Part shown: piece after piece, positions 43,277 through 51,899 of the stretch
Layout of the letters: each line of letters starts with the position of its first letter
Numbering within the stretch: position 1 is the stretch's first letter
DNA from: Agarivorans aestuarii
GTDB lineage: Bacteria > Pseudomonadota > Gammaproteobacteria > Enterobacterales > Celerinatantimonadaceae
Reading direction: 5' to 3'
Length of the DNA stretch: 64,000 nucleotides
NCBI RefSeq assembly: GCF_019670125.1
Contig: NZ_AP023033.1
Location: 3,559,501-3,623,500, forward strand
The notes under the pieces: generated by a model
Told to the model about the DNA's origin: nothing
The model's database searches: none
The model's input: only the letters and a program-made list of their open reading frames with translations
Program-made: the position numbers and the translations under genes

Positions 43277-44050
43277 TTAACTGATCTTGCTAAAGCGATA
43301 AGACTGGATCATTTTCTCTTCACTACCTTGCTGTGAGTAGGTTTCAACAATCCATAGCTGCGGGCTCACCACTCGTAACTCCATGCGCATATTAGCAGTA
43401 CTAACCTGGCTCAAAGGATAGTAGCTAAAACGGTTCATGCCCGCTTGAAACTCGCCCGCATACACCACGTCATTTTCAAGGTTAGAGGCGCTCACGCTTA
43501 ACTGATGACCTTGTTGTTGGTTATAGCTAATGGTTGTGCTGGCTTGTAACTCAACATTTTCGCCAGCCACCTCTAGCTGCTCTAGCTCAACCGTAGCAGC
43601 GTCACTTTCCATCATTTTACCGCGAGCAAGCCCCTGCGCTTCGATGGTGCTACCATCAGGCTGAATCGCCCAAACGTTTACCTGCCATTGGCCCAGTAAT
43701 TTGTTCAAATGCTCACCTTGGTTAGCCGTAGCATTGTCACCATTCATGATCACGGTATTTGGCTGGGCTATCGCTTCTGCAGTTTTATCGGTACGGCGAT
43801 TCTCATGGCTATTCTCGTAATCGCGCATTGCTCCACTGGCACCACCAGCCGCAGCACCAACAGCAGCACCTTTCACTGCCAACTCAGCATCTCCAGTAAC
43901 TGCTCCCATAACTAAACCTAATACGGCTCCGCCTACTGCACCGGTTTTCATTCCTTGGTTAGGATCAGGCTCACCATCCGTTGAGGCACAGCCGGCAAGC
44001 ATGGTGCTTGCAAGTAAAACGACACTAATAGAGGTTCCGATTTTGTTCAT
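43277..44050 (-). CDS. Glycine-zipper lipoprotein of unknown function
   Basis: A 257-residue precursor with lipobox LAGC (Cys21), followed by a Gly/Ala-rich stretch (about 35-75) with GAVGGAVLGLVMGAVTGD and GAAVGAAAGGASGAM, the spacing of glycine-zipper segments that pack into membranes. An Asp-poor charged linker and a 150-residue domain of beta character follow (WQVNVWAIQPDGSTIEAQG, RFSYYPLSQV). It is probably exposed to the periplasm; the C-terminal domain is not recognised. ATG preceded by a weak ribosome site. Confidence 0.7.
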   Translation of the reverse strand: MNKIGTSISVVLLASTMLAGCASTDGEPDPNQGMKTGAVGGAVLGLVMGAVTGDAELAVKGAAVGAAAGGASGAMRDYENSHENRRTDKTAEAIAQPNTVIMNGDNATANQGEHLNKLLGQWQVNVWAIQPDGSTIEAQGLARGKMMESDAATVELEQLEVAGENVELQASTTISYNQQQGHQLSVSASNLENDVVYAGEFQAGMNRFSYYPLSQVSTANMRMELRVVSPQLWIVETYSQQGSEEKMIQSYRFSKIS

Positions 44051-44225
44051 TCATGGTTCTCGCTATTGCTAAATAATATGCGACTAAGATAAAGCAAGGC
44101 GCAAACTAACATCAGGGCATGTAAAAAGTTTATTTTGTTAGCTAATGCCTAGCGGAACCCATTGGGCGAAGTAGCAACAACTTGCTAGAATAAACTACAT
44201 AATAACAATTACTTGATGACTCTAA

Positions 44226-45167
44226 ATGGCTGACTACCAAGACATTGCCGACTATTTGCAGCAAAAGCGAAATCAGGCAGGGCTAACCCAAGAGCAACTT
44301 TGCCAAGTATTGGCGGCCTTTAGCCCAGAATTTAGTGAGCTGGATGCCTTGGCGGTGAGCCGCTGGGAAAGAGGAAAAGTAGCGCCGAGCTTAAATCGGC
44401 AATTGGAAATTATTCGCTACTTTGGTGATGAAGCTTATAAAATTTTCACTTCCAGTAGCTTTAGCTCGAAAAACCTTCCCAGCAATCAAGCGATGAACAA
44501 GGTATTAGAAGCTCGCGCTAAGTTTAAGCATTACATGGGGGCTCACCCTTACCTGCCGCAGAGCGAAGAGAATTTTGAACGAATTACTCCGCCCCACCCC
44601 CTTACTCAATACAGTGCACAACACTTAAGTAATTACATAGACAACCTTACCTATGGCCATGAGCAGTGGAACAGCGCTTGGCTCGAGTCACTACAAAATC
44701 ATCCCGCTGCGGAAGTTAGCTATTACTTCTACCTTGGTCAACTAGCCGGGCACTGTTTCGCACTCAAGATAAAACAGCCCTATTTTGAAAAACTATTGGA
44801 TAAGAGCTTAGATGAAGCTGAAGTAAGCGAAAAAATGCTAGCTGGTAGCAATGAGCCAGCCAGCTTATATATTTATTCCATATACACTGGGCGAGTAAAC
44901 GCCATCACCCAAGTTTACGAAAACTTATTTAAAGCTTTCATCATGAATAATTCGCTAAGCTATATTGGCATTAGAGTTCGCCGTGACATCGCTTTTGTAA
45001 TGCTAGAAAACGTACCACACACCATTGAAGAGATAGGCCCACCAAGTGACAACCGCAATGTGGGCATTAAGCATCGCGGTAAGCGCTATCAGTACGTAAC
45101 CTGTAGGATAGAACGACAAGCGTTATTTAATTCACCGGTATTTTTAAATATCTTGAGAAGTGATTAA
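44226..45167 (+). CDS. XRE-type regulator with large unrecognised C-terminal domain
   Basis: A 313-residue protein. Residues about 6-60 are an XRE helix-turn-helix: IADYLQQKRNQAGLTQEQLCQVL, then VSRWERGKVAPSL (recognition helix end). From about residue 90 to the end (220 residues) is an unrecognised domain with FKHYMGAHPYLPQ, YYFYLGQLAGHCFALKI, LYIYSIYTGRVNAI and SYIGIRVRRDIAFVMLE. This part is soluble and predicted mixed alpha/beta; it could bind a small molecule or another protein, or be an acyltransferase-like fold, which is only a guess. It is monocistronic, and converges on the zinc-ribbon membrane gene. Confidence 0.75.
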   Translation: MADYQDIADYLQQKRNQAGLTQEQLCQVLAAFSPEFSELDALAVSRWERGKVAPSLNRQLEIIRYFGDEAYKIFTSSSFSSKNLPSNQAMNKVLEARAKFKHYMGAHPYLPQSEENFERITPPHPLTQYSAQHLSNYIDNLTYGHEQWNSAWLESLQNHPAAEVSYYFYLGQLAGHCFALKIKQPYFEKLLDKSLDEAEVSEKMLAGSNEPASLYIYSIYTGRVNAITQVYENLFKAFIMNNSLSYIGIRVRRDIAFVMLENVPHTIEEIGPPSDNRNVGIKHRGKRYQYVTCRIERQALFNSPVFLNILRSD

Positions 45168-45182
45168 GAAGAAATAAAGCAG

Positions 45183-45548
45183 CTACTGGATAGATAAGCT
45201 CTCTTGCTCTTTGCGCCACAAACGATGACCGCAAGCAAGACACACGCACTCACGGCGGTGATCCATAAGGCTTTCCAAGCCATACTCCCAAGTTTGGTCG
45301 CTATTGCAATGAATACAACGAATAGAATTGGCATCGTCGGTTTTTTCAGGGTAGCGCGTCTGGTAATCATTTAAAGTAGGTAAACGAGCCCACACTCTTT
45401 CACTACTATCACGGCGATTAAAAAACAGCACTACCGCACCGAGTAATATTAGTAACAGCTGAAACACACCGCCTGCCTTGGTTTTTTTTAAGCTTAAATT
45501 CTTATTTTCGAACCCAATTTCTGCAGCAGATCCTTGCTTAGAAAACAT
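45183..45548 (-). CDS. Membrane-anchored zinc-ribbon protein, unknown
   Basis: A 121-residue protein: a basic N-terminal tail, one membrane segment (about 26-43, FQLLLILLGAVVLFF), then a soluble part with two CxxC pairs (CIHC at 78-81 and CLAC at 103-106) that would hold one zinc ion. The pattern N-cytoplasm-TM-zinc ribbon is common among small bacterial proteins without a name. The SD is weak (AGGTTG 9 nt upstream). Convergent with the XRE gene, 15 bp apart. Confidence 0.55.
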   Translation of the reverse strand: MFSKQGSAAEIGFENKNLSLKKTKAGGVFQLLLILLGAVVLFFNRRDSSERVWARLPTLNDYQTRYPEKTDDANSIRCIHCNSDQTWEYGLESLMDHRRECVCLACGHRLWRKEQESLSIQ

Positions 45549-45688
45549 TTTAAATCAACCTACTTGTTAACAAAACCACCATTAACAGCAAAATACCACT
45601 GGCTCGGCTGTTACATATTGTTTACGTTTCAATAACTACGCATAGTACAAAAACTTTGTTACGCTAAAACGACGCAACATGGCAATGT

Positions 45689-45700
45689 GTCAGATCTGAC
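45689..45700. promoter_or_regulatory. 12-bp palindrome upstream of EEP-family gene
   Basis: GTCAGATCTGAC is a perfect palindrome lying 51 bp before the ATG of the endonuclease/exonuclease/phosphatase-family gene at 45752. No regulator is known for this exact sequence; it could be an operator. Confidence 0.35.
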
Positions 45701-45751
45701 GTATATACTCATGCCAGAACTTTATAGGCCGCAGAAGGTAACAATTAGCCA

Positions 45752-46711
45752 ATGAATAAGCTAGTAAAACTCGCCTCCATTGCTCTTTCTATTTGCAGTT
45801 TGCTAGTAGCAGGAGCAATATTGAGCTTGCCGCATCTGCCAGATACTCCCCTAGGAATATCAATTAGTTACTTGAGCCTATTCTCTCCACGCTGGTGGGC
45901 GATATTGCTGGCCTTAACGCCCATTTTATTTATTCGCCAACTGGGTAAATGGCAATTTTTAAGCTGGGCATTGTGCGCTGTGGTATTTGTACAATTTCAA
46001 GATTTGCAGCTTAAGCTGCCTCAGCAACAGGCTGGAAAAATCACTATATTGTCTTTAAACAACGGTAATGGCGCGAGTTCACAACGTATTCGCCAGTTAG
46101 TGGCAGAACTTCAACCCGATATAGTATTTATGCAAGAGTCAAAGCCTGAATGGGTGCAGCAAATATTCGACGATAGTTGGTATAGCCATTGCGACCACCT
46201 ATGCACCGTAAGTAAAACACCTCTTGAACATCAAGGCAGCCTTTCTAGAGAAACCTTTGGTGGCTGGGGAAAATTTGCCGTGTTCTATCATACCCAAATT
46301 GGCGATAAAACGCTGAGCGTAGCCAATATCCATATGGACACACCCAGACCAACTATTAACGCCTTAATCTATCGCAGTTTTGAGCCTGAAGCATTTAACA
46401 ACTTGCACTTTGCCCGCAACATGCAAGCTTCTTTGGTGGCGTCTTGGGCTAAGCAGCAAACTAGCTATATTGCTGCCGGAGACTTTAATATGACGGTCCA
46501 AGAAAATCTTTATCAACGGCATTTAGCGGGCCTAAATAATGGCATTGACCTAGTGGGCAGCGGTATAAACTATACCAAGTACACCTCATGGCACGGCGCA
46601 AGAATAGATCACGTATTAGCTTCAACAGACCTAGGTTTTGCCAGCGCCCGAGTACTTGACTCAGTAGGCGGCGACCACCGCCCTATAACCGCAAGTTTAG
46701 CGCTGCCTTAA
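45752..46711 (+). CDS. Membrane-anchored endonuclease/exonuclease/phosphatase-family protein
   Basis: A 319-residue protein with three hydrophobic segments in its first 85 residues, then a soluble domain of the EEP (DNase I/exonuclease III/sphingomyelinase) superfamily. Catalytic blocks: NNGNGASSQRIRQLV with the first Asn, IVFMQES (Glu metal ligand), VANIHMDTPRP (His), AAGDFNM (Asp/Asn), IDHVLAS and GGDHRPI (Asp/His). The membrane-plus-EEP pattern is typical of bacterial proteins of unclear substrate: phosphodiesterases of lipids or nucleic acids. The start is ATG with AGAAGG 12 nt upstream. Its end overlaps the convergent RarD gene by 4 bp. Confidence 0.8.
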   Translation: MNKLVKLASIALSICSLLVAGAILSLPHLPDTPLGISISYLSLFSPRWWAILLALTPILFIRQLGKWQFLSWALCAVVFVQFQDLQLKLPQQQAGKITILSLNNGNGASSQRIRQLVAELQPDIVFMQESKPEWVQQIFDDSWYSHCDHLCTVSKTPLEHQGSLSRETFGGWGKFAVFYHTQIGDKTLSVANIHMDTPRPTINALIYRSFEPEAFNNLHFARNMQASLVASWAKQQTSYIAAGDFNMTVQENLYQRHLAGLNNGIDLVGSGINYTKYTSWHGARIDHVLASTDLGFASARVLDSVGGDHRPITASLALP

Positions 46712-47661
46712 CTCACTTCTGACTGCTTTTTGCTGCTTATCGTCTGGCGAACACCGCGCCTCAGGCCGTCTATAGCCAGTAACATTAAGGCCAAAATGAT
46801 TAGCATATAAGTTGGCCACTGCTCAGGGCTTAAACGCTCACCAAGTAACCAGCCAACGCAAAATACCAATACCGGTTCTAAGTAGCCCATCAAACCAAAC
46901 AAACTCAGTGGCAAATAGTTAGAAGCAAGTAAAAACAGTAACATAGGAATGGTGCCCGCTATGCCAAGCCCGAAGTAATATAGCCAAGGTGTAGCATTAT
47001 ACAAAGTCACCATCTGGCTTTGCGCCACGCTTACCCCATCACTCATCAGTATGTAGGCTACCGCTAAGGGTAATAACATCAAATTATCGATGGTAAAAGC
47101 AATATGGCTGGGCAAGGGATACTTACGCCGCAACATAAAATACAATGGGTAGCCCAAGGCCACCAGCAGCACAATCCACGACAAGCCATCAGCCATTAGG
47201 TAAGCGTAAGCCACTCCAGTAGCAGCCACTGCAACCGATACCCACTGTAGGCTAGTCAAGCGCTCTTTATAGACAAAGCGCCCCACTAACACCAATACCA
47301 ATGGCAAGGAAAAATAGCCCAGCGCAACCGGCAGCGTCTGGCCATTAGCGGGCGCCCAAATAAACAACCAAAACTGCAAGCCAACTAATACAGCAGCCAG
47401 CATCAAACGTGGCCAAGCTCGCCAATTAGCCATGTGCCGAATGAGCAAAGGTAGTTGCTTGAAACAAGCTAACCCCACAAACATCAGCAAACAGCTCCAC
47501 ACAATACGTTGAGCAGCTAGCCAGTTGCCGCTGTTTTCATTTAAAGGAAACTGATGGATATACCAAGGAAGAAAGGCAAACATGCACGAAGCCATTACCG
47601 AGCAAGCTAAACCAAAATAAAGACGGGAAGAGTGAGAGGAAACTAGCGCCACAGCAGCCAC
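46708..47661 (-). CDS. rarD: EamA-type transporter, RarD family
   Basis: A 317-residue DMT-superfamily transporter with ten membrane segments. Start region YFGLACSVMASCMFAFLPWYIHQ, AAQRIVWSCLLMFVGL, and the segment NGQTLPVALGYFSLPLVLVLVGRFVYKERLTSLQW, where GYF-LPL and VLVGRF-KERL are RarD marks. RarD members are named for chloramphenicol sensitivity in E. coli, without a defined substrate. The start is GTG at 47661 (a second GTG at 47652 is possible); no ATG lies before the first membrane segment. Gene runs alone. Confidence 0.8.
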   Translation of the reverse strand: MAAVALVSSHSSRLYFGLACSVMASCMFAFLPWYIHQFPLNENSGNWLAAQRIVWSCLLMFVGLACFKQLPLLIRHMANWRAWPRLMLAAVLVGLQFWLFIWAPANGQTLPVALGYFSLPLVLVLVGRFVYKERLTSLQWVSVAVAATGVAYAYLMADGLSWIVLLVALGYPLYFMLRRKYPLPSHIAFTIDNLMLLPLAVAYILMSDGVSVAQSQMVTLYNATPWLYYFGLGIAGTIPMLLFLLASNYLPLSLFGLMGYLEPVLVFCVGWLLGERLSPEQWPTYMLIILALMLLAIDGLRRGVRQTISSKKQSEVS

Positions 47662-47732
47662 TTAATCAATGAGTTAAACCCTGATTAAGCAGCAATTATG
47701 CTATGGCTGCAAGTTATTTGCGCAATTTTTAA

Positions 47733-48311
47733 CTAGTGTAAAAGCTTGGTACTAGATGATTGAGCTGATACTTGATGAAATTGTGCTGTGGCAGCCATAG
47801 CTTGCCATTGGCTTTGCATTTTTTGATATGGGCTCAGGCCATTTTGACGCTGAGCATAATCGTTAAGAATCACCCCCCAACGAAACTCATCCATTTGCTT
47901 ACTAGGCACTTTGCCTTCTCGTTTAGCCATTACTTGTACTAAGTTTTTAAGCTTATCTAACTGCGGTGCTACCGGGTGGTTTACCCCATCGGTCACCAAT
48001 ACATTTTGAAAATCAGCCAACATATTTTGCTTCAAGGCATCAATTTCTTCGTCTTGTAGATCGGCTACAGCAATAGCTTCGGTCAATAAACGTAGTTGCC
48101 ATACCCGAGAAAAGTTTTGGTAATCACGTTTGTTTAAATCAAAAAATAGCATTACGTAGCCACTGTTGCGCTCAATTACCGCTAAGCATTCGTGTGAATC
48201 TACAGCAAATGCGTGAGCACTCCAGCTATGACGAACAGAGGCGTTTTCAAGGGAAGGTAGTTCGCGAGGAAGCCAAGCTTGCACATCGTTACTAATCTGA
48301 ATTTCTATCAT
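47733..48311 (-). CDS. Uncharacterised cytoplasmic protein (DUF6933-like)
   Basis: A 192-residue soluble protein. Its N-terminal 110 residues have HSWSAHAFAVDSHECLAVIERNSGYVMLFFDLNKRDYQNFSRVW, whose start HSWSAHAF and middle CLAVIERNSGYVMLFF resemble DUF6933, a domain known only from sequence. The helical C-terminal part (LQDEEIDALKQNMLADFQ, FRWGVILNDYAQRQNG) has no known match. GATGAG precedes the ATG. It is preceded by the HAD gene on the same strand by about 90 bp. Unknown function. Confidence 0.5.
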   Translation of the reverse strand: MIEIQISNDVQAWLPRELPSLENASVRHSWSAHAFAVDSHECLAVIERNSGYVMLFFDLNKRDYQNFSRVWQLRLLTEAIAVADLQDEEIDALKQNMLADFQNVLVTDGVNHPVAPQLDKLKNLVQVMAKREGKVPSKQMDEFRWGVILNDYAQRQNGLSPYQKMQSQWQAMAATAQFHQVSAQSSSTKLLH

Positions 48312-48401
48312 AATTTGCTCATCGCTGATTCTAATAATCTACAAAGAGCAAAATCGATGCCAGCAAATAGCGTCAAATATTTGCTGGCTAGTTTAATTCA
48401 G

Positions 48402-49049
48402 CTATTTTAACTCCAGTAAGACCTCACTTAATGAGGCGCGAACCTTGTGTCCCAAGCGTTTAAGCTCCTCACTAGGTTGAATAAGATCCGGGATCTGGTA
48501 GACCTGCATACCTGCTGCTACTGCAGCTCTAACTCCGTTTTCTGAGTCTTCAAAGGCTAAACACTTACTGGCGTCAATATTTAGCGACTTGGCCGCTTTT
48601 AAGAAAATTTCTGGGTGCGGTTTACTATTATTCACCTGACACCCGGTAGAAACACTCTCAAAAAAATGCAGTAAGTCTGCGTTGCCTAACTTAGCTTCAG
48701 CAGTAGGTTTACCCGAAGAAGTGGCTACAGCTAATGGAACGCCTTGGCTTGTTAACCACTGCAACAAATCTACGACACCTTGCTTAATCGGTAATGCTTG
48801 ATCAACAGCCAAGGCATGGTACTTATCCAACCAACAATCACGCAGCCTTGGATAATCTAAGCCCTCGCCGTATCCCTCACAAATGGTCTTTTTTATTTGC
48901 TCGGCATTGGTGCCAATACAGCTAAGGTAAACCTGTTCTTTAAAGGCTAAACCTAGCTCTCTACAAGCCTGAGAAAAGGTATCGTAAGACACTTGCTCAC
49001 TGTCGAGCAGCAAACCGTCCATATCAAACACAGCAGCGCTAAAATGCAT
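48402..49049 (-). CDS. HAD-superfamily phosphatase, beta-phosphoglucomutase-like
   Basis: A 215-residue subfamily IA HAD enzyme. Motif I FDMDGLLLDSEQ (the second Asp acts as acid/base and the Glu in DSE is typical of the beta-PGM group), motif II AVATSSGKPT, motif III NSKPHPEIFL (Lys), motif IV CLAFEDSENGVRAAVAAGM. A helical cap lies between motif I and II. Probably acts on sugar phosphates or nucleoside monophosphates. Nothing in the context defines the substrate: the neighbouring gene at 49102 is a YjiH transporter, separated by a hairpin. Confidence 0.85.
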   Translation of the reverse strand: MHFSAAVFDMDGLLLDSEQVSYDTFSQACRELGLAFKEQVYLSCIGTNAEQIKKTICEGYGEGLDYPRLRDCWLDKYHALAVDQALPIKQGVVDLLQWLTSQGVPLAVATSSGKPTAEAKLGNADLLHFFESVSTGCQVNNSKPHPEIFLKAAKSLNIDASKCLAFEDSENGVRAAVAAGMQVYQIPDLIQPSEELKRLGHKVRASLSEVLLELK

Positions 49050-49067
49050 ACAACTCTCCAGTAAAGC

Positions 49068-49097
49068 TAAGCCGCTTAACTCACGCTAAGCGGCTTA
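49068..49097 (-). terminator. Hairpin between the YjiH gene and the HAD gene
   Basis: A perfect 11-bp stem (TAAGCCGCTTA/TAAGCGGCTTA) with an 8-nt loop lies directly after the stop of the YjiH gene on the minus strand and overlaps the HAD gene leader. T-run weak (CTTT). Confidence 0.55.
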
Positions 49098-49101
49098 AAT
49101 A

Positions 49102-50487
49102 TTAAAAGAATAAATGGGCCATTACCGCAATTATCGGCAAGGTGACTAAAGTACGAATCAAGAAGATAGCAAACAACTGCCACAGTTTAACTGGCAACTG
49201 GCTGCCCATAATAATCGCGCCTACTTCCGACAAATAAATCAGCTGAGTCACTGACACTGCCGCGATAACAAAACGGGTTATATCGGCTTCAATAGACGCA
49301 GCAAGAATTGACGGAATAAACATATCGGCAAAACCTACCACTAATGTTTCCGACGCTCTCGCAGCCTCTGGAAGCTGCAATAGCTCTAGCAAAGGAATGA
49401 ATGGCTTACCTAAGAAACTAAAAATGGGAGTGTATTCTGCTACCACTAAGGCTACCGAGCCCACCGCCATAATCACCGGCAATACACCCAACACCATGTC
49501 CAGTACATTATGCACACCTTGCTTGGCTAATTGTTTAGGGTGACTCGCTCGACCAGCTTGAACAAGTGCCAGCTGCCAAGCCCAAGTGATGGTGTTGTAA
49601 CCAGCAGGAATAACTTCGTCATCTTGCTTACGCTCACTACCATCAATAAATTGATCTTTAAAACCAGAAAGCGGCGGCAAGCGCGGCACAATAACCGCTG
49701 CAGCAAGGCCTGCAATACACACAGTAAGATAGAAAGGAGCAAACATATGCTCAAGGTTAACTTGCGCTAATACCACCAAACTAAAGGTAATAGACACCGC
49801 AGAAAAGGTGGTGGCAATCACTACGCCTTCTCGTTGGGTATAGTGTTTATCTTCATACTGCTTATTAGTTAGCAAAATCCCTACGCTACCATCACCTAAC
49901 CAAGACGCCATTGAATCTACTGCACTGCGACCTGGTAAACCGAACAGAGGACGCATGATTTTGCTAAGCAAAGTGCCTACAAATTCTAACAAGCCAAAAT
50001 TAAGCAATAGGGGTAATAACAAACCAGCAAAAATGAACACGCTAAGTAAGGTAGGCAATAAGTCGCCTAAAATGAGGCCACCAGTATCACCCGACCAAAT
50101 AGCTTGAGGCCCCAATTCAAAAGCACATACCAGCACCAGAACCCAACCCAACATTCTTACCACATACCAAGGCAGAGAAACCTGAAACAATGACGTTAGC
50201 AAGGCATTTTTGCCAAGCCAATTAGGCTTAGCAATTAGTGTATAAGTAGACATTAGGGCACTAAGGGTGATTAAACCAACCACCAGCCATAAGGCGCTAT
50301 CACCTAAAACCGCCACCAAGCTTTTTGCCATAATCGCCACCGGAATGGTAAACGAGCCATCGTAAGGCAACGGCAACATAAACAGAAAAATGCCCAATAA
50401 TGAAGGTAATACAAACTTCCAAGCAGAACCTACTGCAGGATGGTTTGTTGGGGCATTAGGCATAGATGCTGGCTTGGCGTCTCGCAT
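49102..50487 (-). CDS. YjiH family transporter (nucleoside-recognition/Gate domain)
   Basis: A 461-residue membrane protein with eleven or so hydrophobic segments. Two Gate-domain halves: LEFVGTLLSKIMRPLFGLPGRSAVDSMASWLGDGSVGILLT (its first half is the marker GLPGRSAVDSMASW) and, in the second half, TLVVGFADMFIPSILAASIEAD with YLSEVGAIIMGS. This is the YjiH/DUF nucleoside-recognition family, usually uptake or efflux of an unknown compound. The start is an ATG with unclear ribosome site. A 9-bp inverted repeat lies 33 bp upstream and may be its operator; it ends in a hairpin. Confidence 0.85.
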   Translation of the reverse strand: MRDAKPASMPNAPTNHPAVGSAWKFVLPSLLGIFLFMLPLPYDGSFTIPVAIMAKSLVAVLGDSALWLVVGLITLSALMSTYTLIAKPNWLGKNALLTSLFQVSLPWYVVRMLGWVLVLVCAFELGPQAIWSGDTGGLILGDLLPTLLSVFIFAGLLLPLLLNFGLLEFVGTLLSKIMRPLFGLPGRSAVDSMASWLGDGSVGILLTNKQYEDKHYTQREGVVIATTFSAVSITFSLVVLAQVNLEHMFAPFYLTVCIAGLAAAVIVPRLPPLSGFKDQFIDGSERKQDDEVIPAGYNTITWAWQLALVQAGRASHPKQLAKQGVHNVLDMVLGVLPVIMAVGSVALVVAEYTPIFSFLGKPFIPLLELLQLPEAARASETLVVGFADMFIPSILAASIEADITRFVIAAVSVTQLIYLSEVGAIIMGSQLPVKLWQLFAIFLIRTLVTLPIIAVMAHLFF

Positions 50488-50519
50488 ATTAAATCACTCT
50501 ATTTGGTATATTCTGTAGT

Positions 50520-50542
50520 TATATTCACTAAGCGTGAATATA
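50520..50542. promoter_or_regulatory. Inverted repeat upstream of the YjiH gene
   Basis: TATATTCAC/GTGAATATA, 9-bp arms around TAAGC, is a perfect inverted repeat 33 bp upstream of the ATG at 50487. TATAAC on the minus strand inside this region may be the -10 element. It looks like an operator for a dimeric regulator that is not identified. Confidence 0.5.
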
Positions 50543-50706
50543 TTTTCGCGCAAGAATACAAGCAAAAAACCAGCTAATCAAGATTTTTAAGCTACCAAAA
50601 GACAAAACTAAAACATCATTAACTAGTTATCTTGATCATTATCAAAACTTACAACTAGCCAGTCAGTAATAAATTCTTAAACTGCGAGGAGCTTATTAGC
50701 TTACTT

Positions 50707-51093
50707 TTAAAAATCTTCGCCACGGTAACGGTACTCCGCTAACTGTGCAGCAGCCAAATAGTGCTTAATAAATAACTGCTTAGCACTGCTATTGTAGTGA
50801 AAGCGTACCGTGGTGCTGGTTTGCCACCGGCTATCTTGCGCCCTGCGCCATAACACTTGGTCACCTTCCAGCTGGCAATAGTAGCTGTGGCTTTGGCCAT
50901 TGTGCCTCACTCGCATTTGCATGAGCGACTGAGCGCTGCGGTAATTATCGACCATTTTTACGTCCACGCCTTGCAAACTGGCTATCGCGGCTTGGCAAAC
51001 TTGCTCAGGCTTAAAGCCTCCCAAGTTTGGTTTAGCCAATACAAAGCCAATAAACGTAGGCCACAACACCAGAGCTAAAAAAAGCTTCTTCAA
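50707..51093 (-). CDS. Exported protein of unknown function
   Basis: A 128-residue precursor with signal peptide MKKLFLALVLWPTFIGFVLA and cleavage before KPNLGG. The mature domain has two Cys (EQVCQAAIAS and YYCQLEGDQ), which may form a disulfide, and the rest (TSTTVRFHYNSSAKQLFIKHYLA) appears beta-rich. No family is recognised. The glutamine amidotransferase gene ends in its start codon (4-bp overlap), so both are translated from one mRNA. Confidence 0.6.
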   Translation of the reverse strand: MKKLFLALVLWPTFIGFVLAKPNLGGFKPEQVCQAAIASLQGVDVKMVDNYRSAQSLMQMRVRHNGQSHSYYCQLEGDQVLWRRAQDSRWQTSTTVRFHYNSSAKQLFIKHYLAAAQLAEYRYRGEDF

Positions 51094-51827
51094 GCTAGTA
51101 CCACCTTATCTATGAATGCCTTTAACAAACCATTGCTATGAGGAGTTTCCTGCGCGGCTGTTAACACTTGCTGCAAATGATTATCCCCTTGAGTGTAATG
51201 CTCACGAAACTGGCTTAAACGTTGAACTAAGATACTGCGATTTACCTCAGGGTGAAACTGGCTCGCCCAAAAAGGTGCTGATGATACTTTTAATGCGTGC
51301 ACACAATGTTTTGTAAACGCTAAGGAAACACAGCCTTCAGGCAGACTTAAGGCACTATCTCGATGAACAGATACCGCCATAAAAGGATTGGGCAAACTAC
51401 CAAACAATACATCCTCTTCAGCGTATTCACTAAGTGAGATAGCTAAGGTGCCCATTTCAAAGTCACGCGCTTGATGAACAATCTTGCCCCCCAGAGCCAG
51501 CACCGCAAGTTGAAAACCAAAACAAGAAGCAAAGGTAGGTAAGCGCTGCGCGATACAACGTAATAGCAGTTGTTGGATCTCACTAACAAAAGGATAGCGC
51601 TCCGGTTCCAGCACACTGGCCTCGCTAGAGCCGCCCACCAGCACCGCATCGATGTTGTCTAATGAGAAGTCACCACACTTAGGTTTATCAAACACGTTTA
51701 ACACCCGAATCTGTTCAAGCGCTATCCCACAAAAATGGCTAAAACTGGCTAACTCTTCAATGCGAGTGTCGGTATCATCGCGGATCTGAATTAACAAAAT
51801 CGACAGTTGCTCACGTGACAGTTTCAT
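51090..51827 (-). CDS. Class I glutamine amidotransferase-like protein
   Basis: A 245-residue free-standing type I glutamine amidotransferase. Family features: VLVGGSSEASV at the oxyanion region, nucleophile Cys in TFASCFGFQLAVLALGGKI, and the catalytic His-Glu in QFHPEVN. It resembles YheB/GuaA-like standalone members whose partner is unknown, including gamma-glutamyl hydrolases. GTG at 51836 is possible; ATG at 51827 is selected. Overlaps the next exported-protein gene by 4 bp (ATGA), so the product may act on or be used with that protein, which is inference. Confidence 0.85.
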   Translation of the reverse strand: MKLSREQLSILLIQIRDDTDTRIEELASFSHFCGIALEQIRVLNVFDKPKCGDFSLDNIDAVLVGGSSEASVLEPERYPFVSEIQQLLLRCIAQRLPTFASCFGFQLAVLALGGKIVHQARDFEMGTLAISLSEYAEEDVLFGSLPNPFMAVSVHRDSALSLPEGCVSLAFTKHCVHALKVSSAPFWASQFHPEVNRSILVQRLSQFREHYTQGDNHLQQVLTAAQETPHSNGLLKAFIDKVVLA

Positions 51828-51899
51828 AGTTACCACTTAATATATTGATTAATAAATCATAAAAACTAAATCTTTGACCTGGAAATTCAAGGAGCCTAG

